In this document: positions 63,746-64,000 of the stretch, piece by piece
Numbering within the stretch: the first letter of the stretch is position 1
How the letters are laid out: each line of letters opens with the position of its first letter
From: Kordiimonas aquimaris
Lineage (GTDB): Bacteria; Pseudomonadota; Alphaproteobacteria; Sphingomonadales; Kordiimonadaceae
Length of the DNA stretch: 64,000 bases
Assembly (NCBI RefSeq): GCF_025574485.1
Contig: NZ_JAOBPO010000002.1
Span: forward strand, 374,501-438,500
Direction: 5' to 3'
Notes under the pieces: model-generated
Told to the model about the DNA's origin: nothing
What the model saw: the letters and a program-made list of their open reading frames with translations, nothing else
Databases searched by the model: none
Position numbers and translations under genes: made by a program

Positions 63746-64000
63746 CTATACTTTGCCCTCGGGTGTTTTCTTTTCTGCATGTTCTTGCAGATATGCTTCC
63801 ACGGCATCGAATTGCTGTCGCCAAAACTGTGCGTAATAAGTAATCCACCCACCAGCTTGTTCCGCAGGGCCAGCATTGGCCTTAATATAATGTTCGCGGC
63901 CGCGCTTAATGCGCTCAATCAATCCTGCGCGTTCAAGCACACGTAGGTGCTTTGATATGGCAGGCTGTGACATGTCATAGGGTGCGGCCAGCGCGGTGAT
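63746..64000 (-). CDS. ArsR-family transcriptional regulator (partial, start outside window)
   Basis: 84 codons visible, reading off the window end. The recognition helix region AAPYDMSQPAISKHLRVLERAGLIERIKRGREHYI is a typical ArsR winged HTH; the C-terminal part FWRQQFDAVEAYLQEHAEKK is the dimer helix. It belongs to the metal-independent ArsR group that pairs with AHSA1 proteins, so it probably autoregulates this two-gene operon. Confidence 0.92.
   Translation of the reverse strand: MTALAAPYDMSQPAISKHLRVLERAGLIERIKRGREHYIKANAGPAEQAGGWITYYAQFWRQQFDAVEAYLQEHAEKKTPEGKV

Noticed and set aside
1-64000. tRNA, rRNA, insertion sequence or prophage content
   Set aside because: I read through intergenic regions and gene products and saw no cloverleaf-like sequence, transposase, integrase or terminal inverted repeats; a tRNA scan could still find something I missed.

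Overview
The window reads as chromosomal DNA of an alphaproteobacterium, probably marine or aquatic. The support is family content: a PAS_5-type PAS protein, a valine-catabolism operon with a divergent LysR gene, an ArsR/AHSA1 pair, a PYROXD2-like oxidoreductase and an RTX/type I secretion/polysaccharide locus laid out like the Caulobacter S-layer region. I cannot name the genus; the order is a guess. I see no insertion sequence, phage gene, CRISPR array, tRNA or rRNA.

Region 1 (1-24.5 kb) is a cell-surface locus. It opens with the 3' part of a very large secreted RTX protein, which has RTX repeats, a long Ala/Thr-rich stretch, more RTX repeats and a C-terminal secretion signal, followed by a strong terminator. 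Next come a type I secretion ABC exporter and its HlyD-type adaptor, then a tightly coupled trio: a tandem-repeat protein of unknown function, a glycosyltransferase and a sulfotransferase. On the opposite strand, rmlC-rmlB-rmlD-rmlA (dTDP-L-rhamnose synthesis) leads into two large multidomain glycosyltransferases, one of them a likely bimodular rhamnosyltransferase. A divergent forward group holds a GT4-like glycosyltransferase, an unknown protein and manC (GDP-mannose). The simplest reading is a secreted calcium-binding surface protein together with the machinery for a rhamnose/mannose-containing, possibly sulfated, polysaccharide that may anchor or coat it.

Region 2 (24.5-45.8 kb) is mixed. 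It has sugar-phosphate supply genes (pgi-galU), a prolyl-hydroxylase-like 2OG oxygenase, a small lipoprotein, an ICMT-family methyltransferase, a MATE exporter, an exported alpha/beta hydrolase, a propeller/peptidase-S51 fusion, a DEAD-box helicase, an amidohydrolase, a secreted seven-repeat Cys-rich protein, a PYROXD2-like oxidoreductase, a YHS protein, a serine beta-lactamase-family hydrolase, and a two-gene operon pairing an apparently catalytically dead beta-lactamase homologue with an alpha/beta hydrolase lipoprotein.

Region 3 (45.8-53.5 kb) holds glmU-glmS (UDP-GlcNAc supply), a PhyH-family oxygenase, a membrane histidine kinase without a nearby response regulator, and an exported S10 serine carboxypeptidase.

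Region 4 (53.5-64 kb) is a valine-degradation locus: a LysR regulator divergent from mmsA, an M16 metallopeptidase lipoprotein lodged inside the gene group, acyl-CoA dehydrogenase, 3-hydroxyisobutyryl-CoA hydrolase and mmsB. It is followed by small SRPBCC and TfoX-like genes and an AHSA1/ArsR pair running off the window end.
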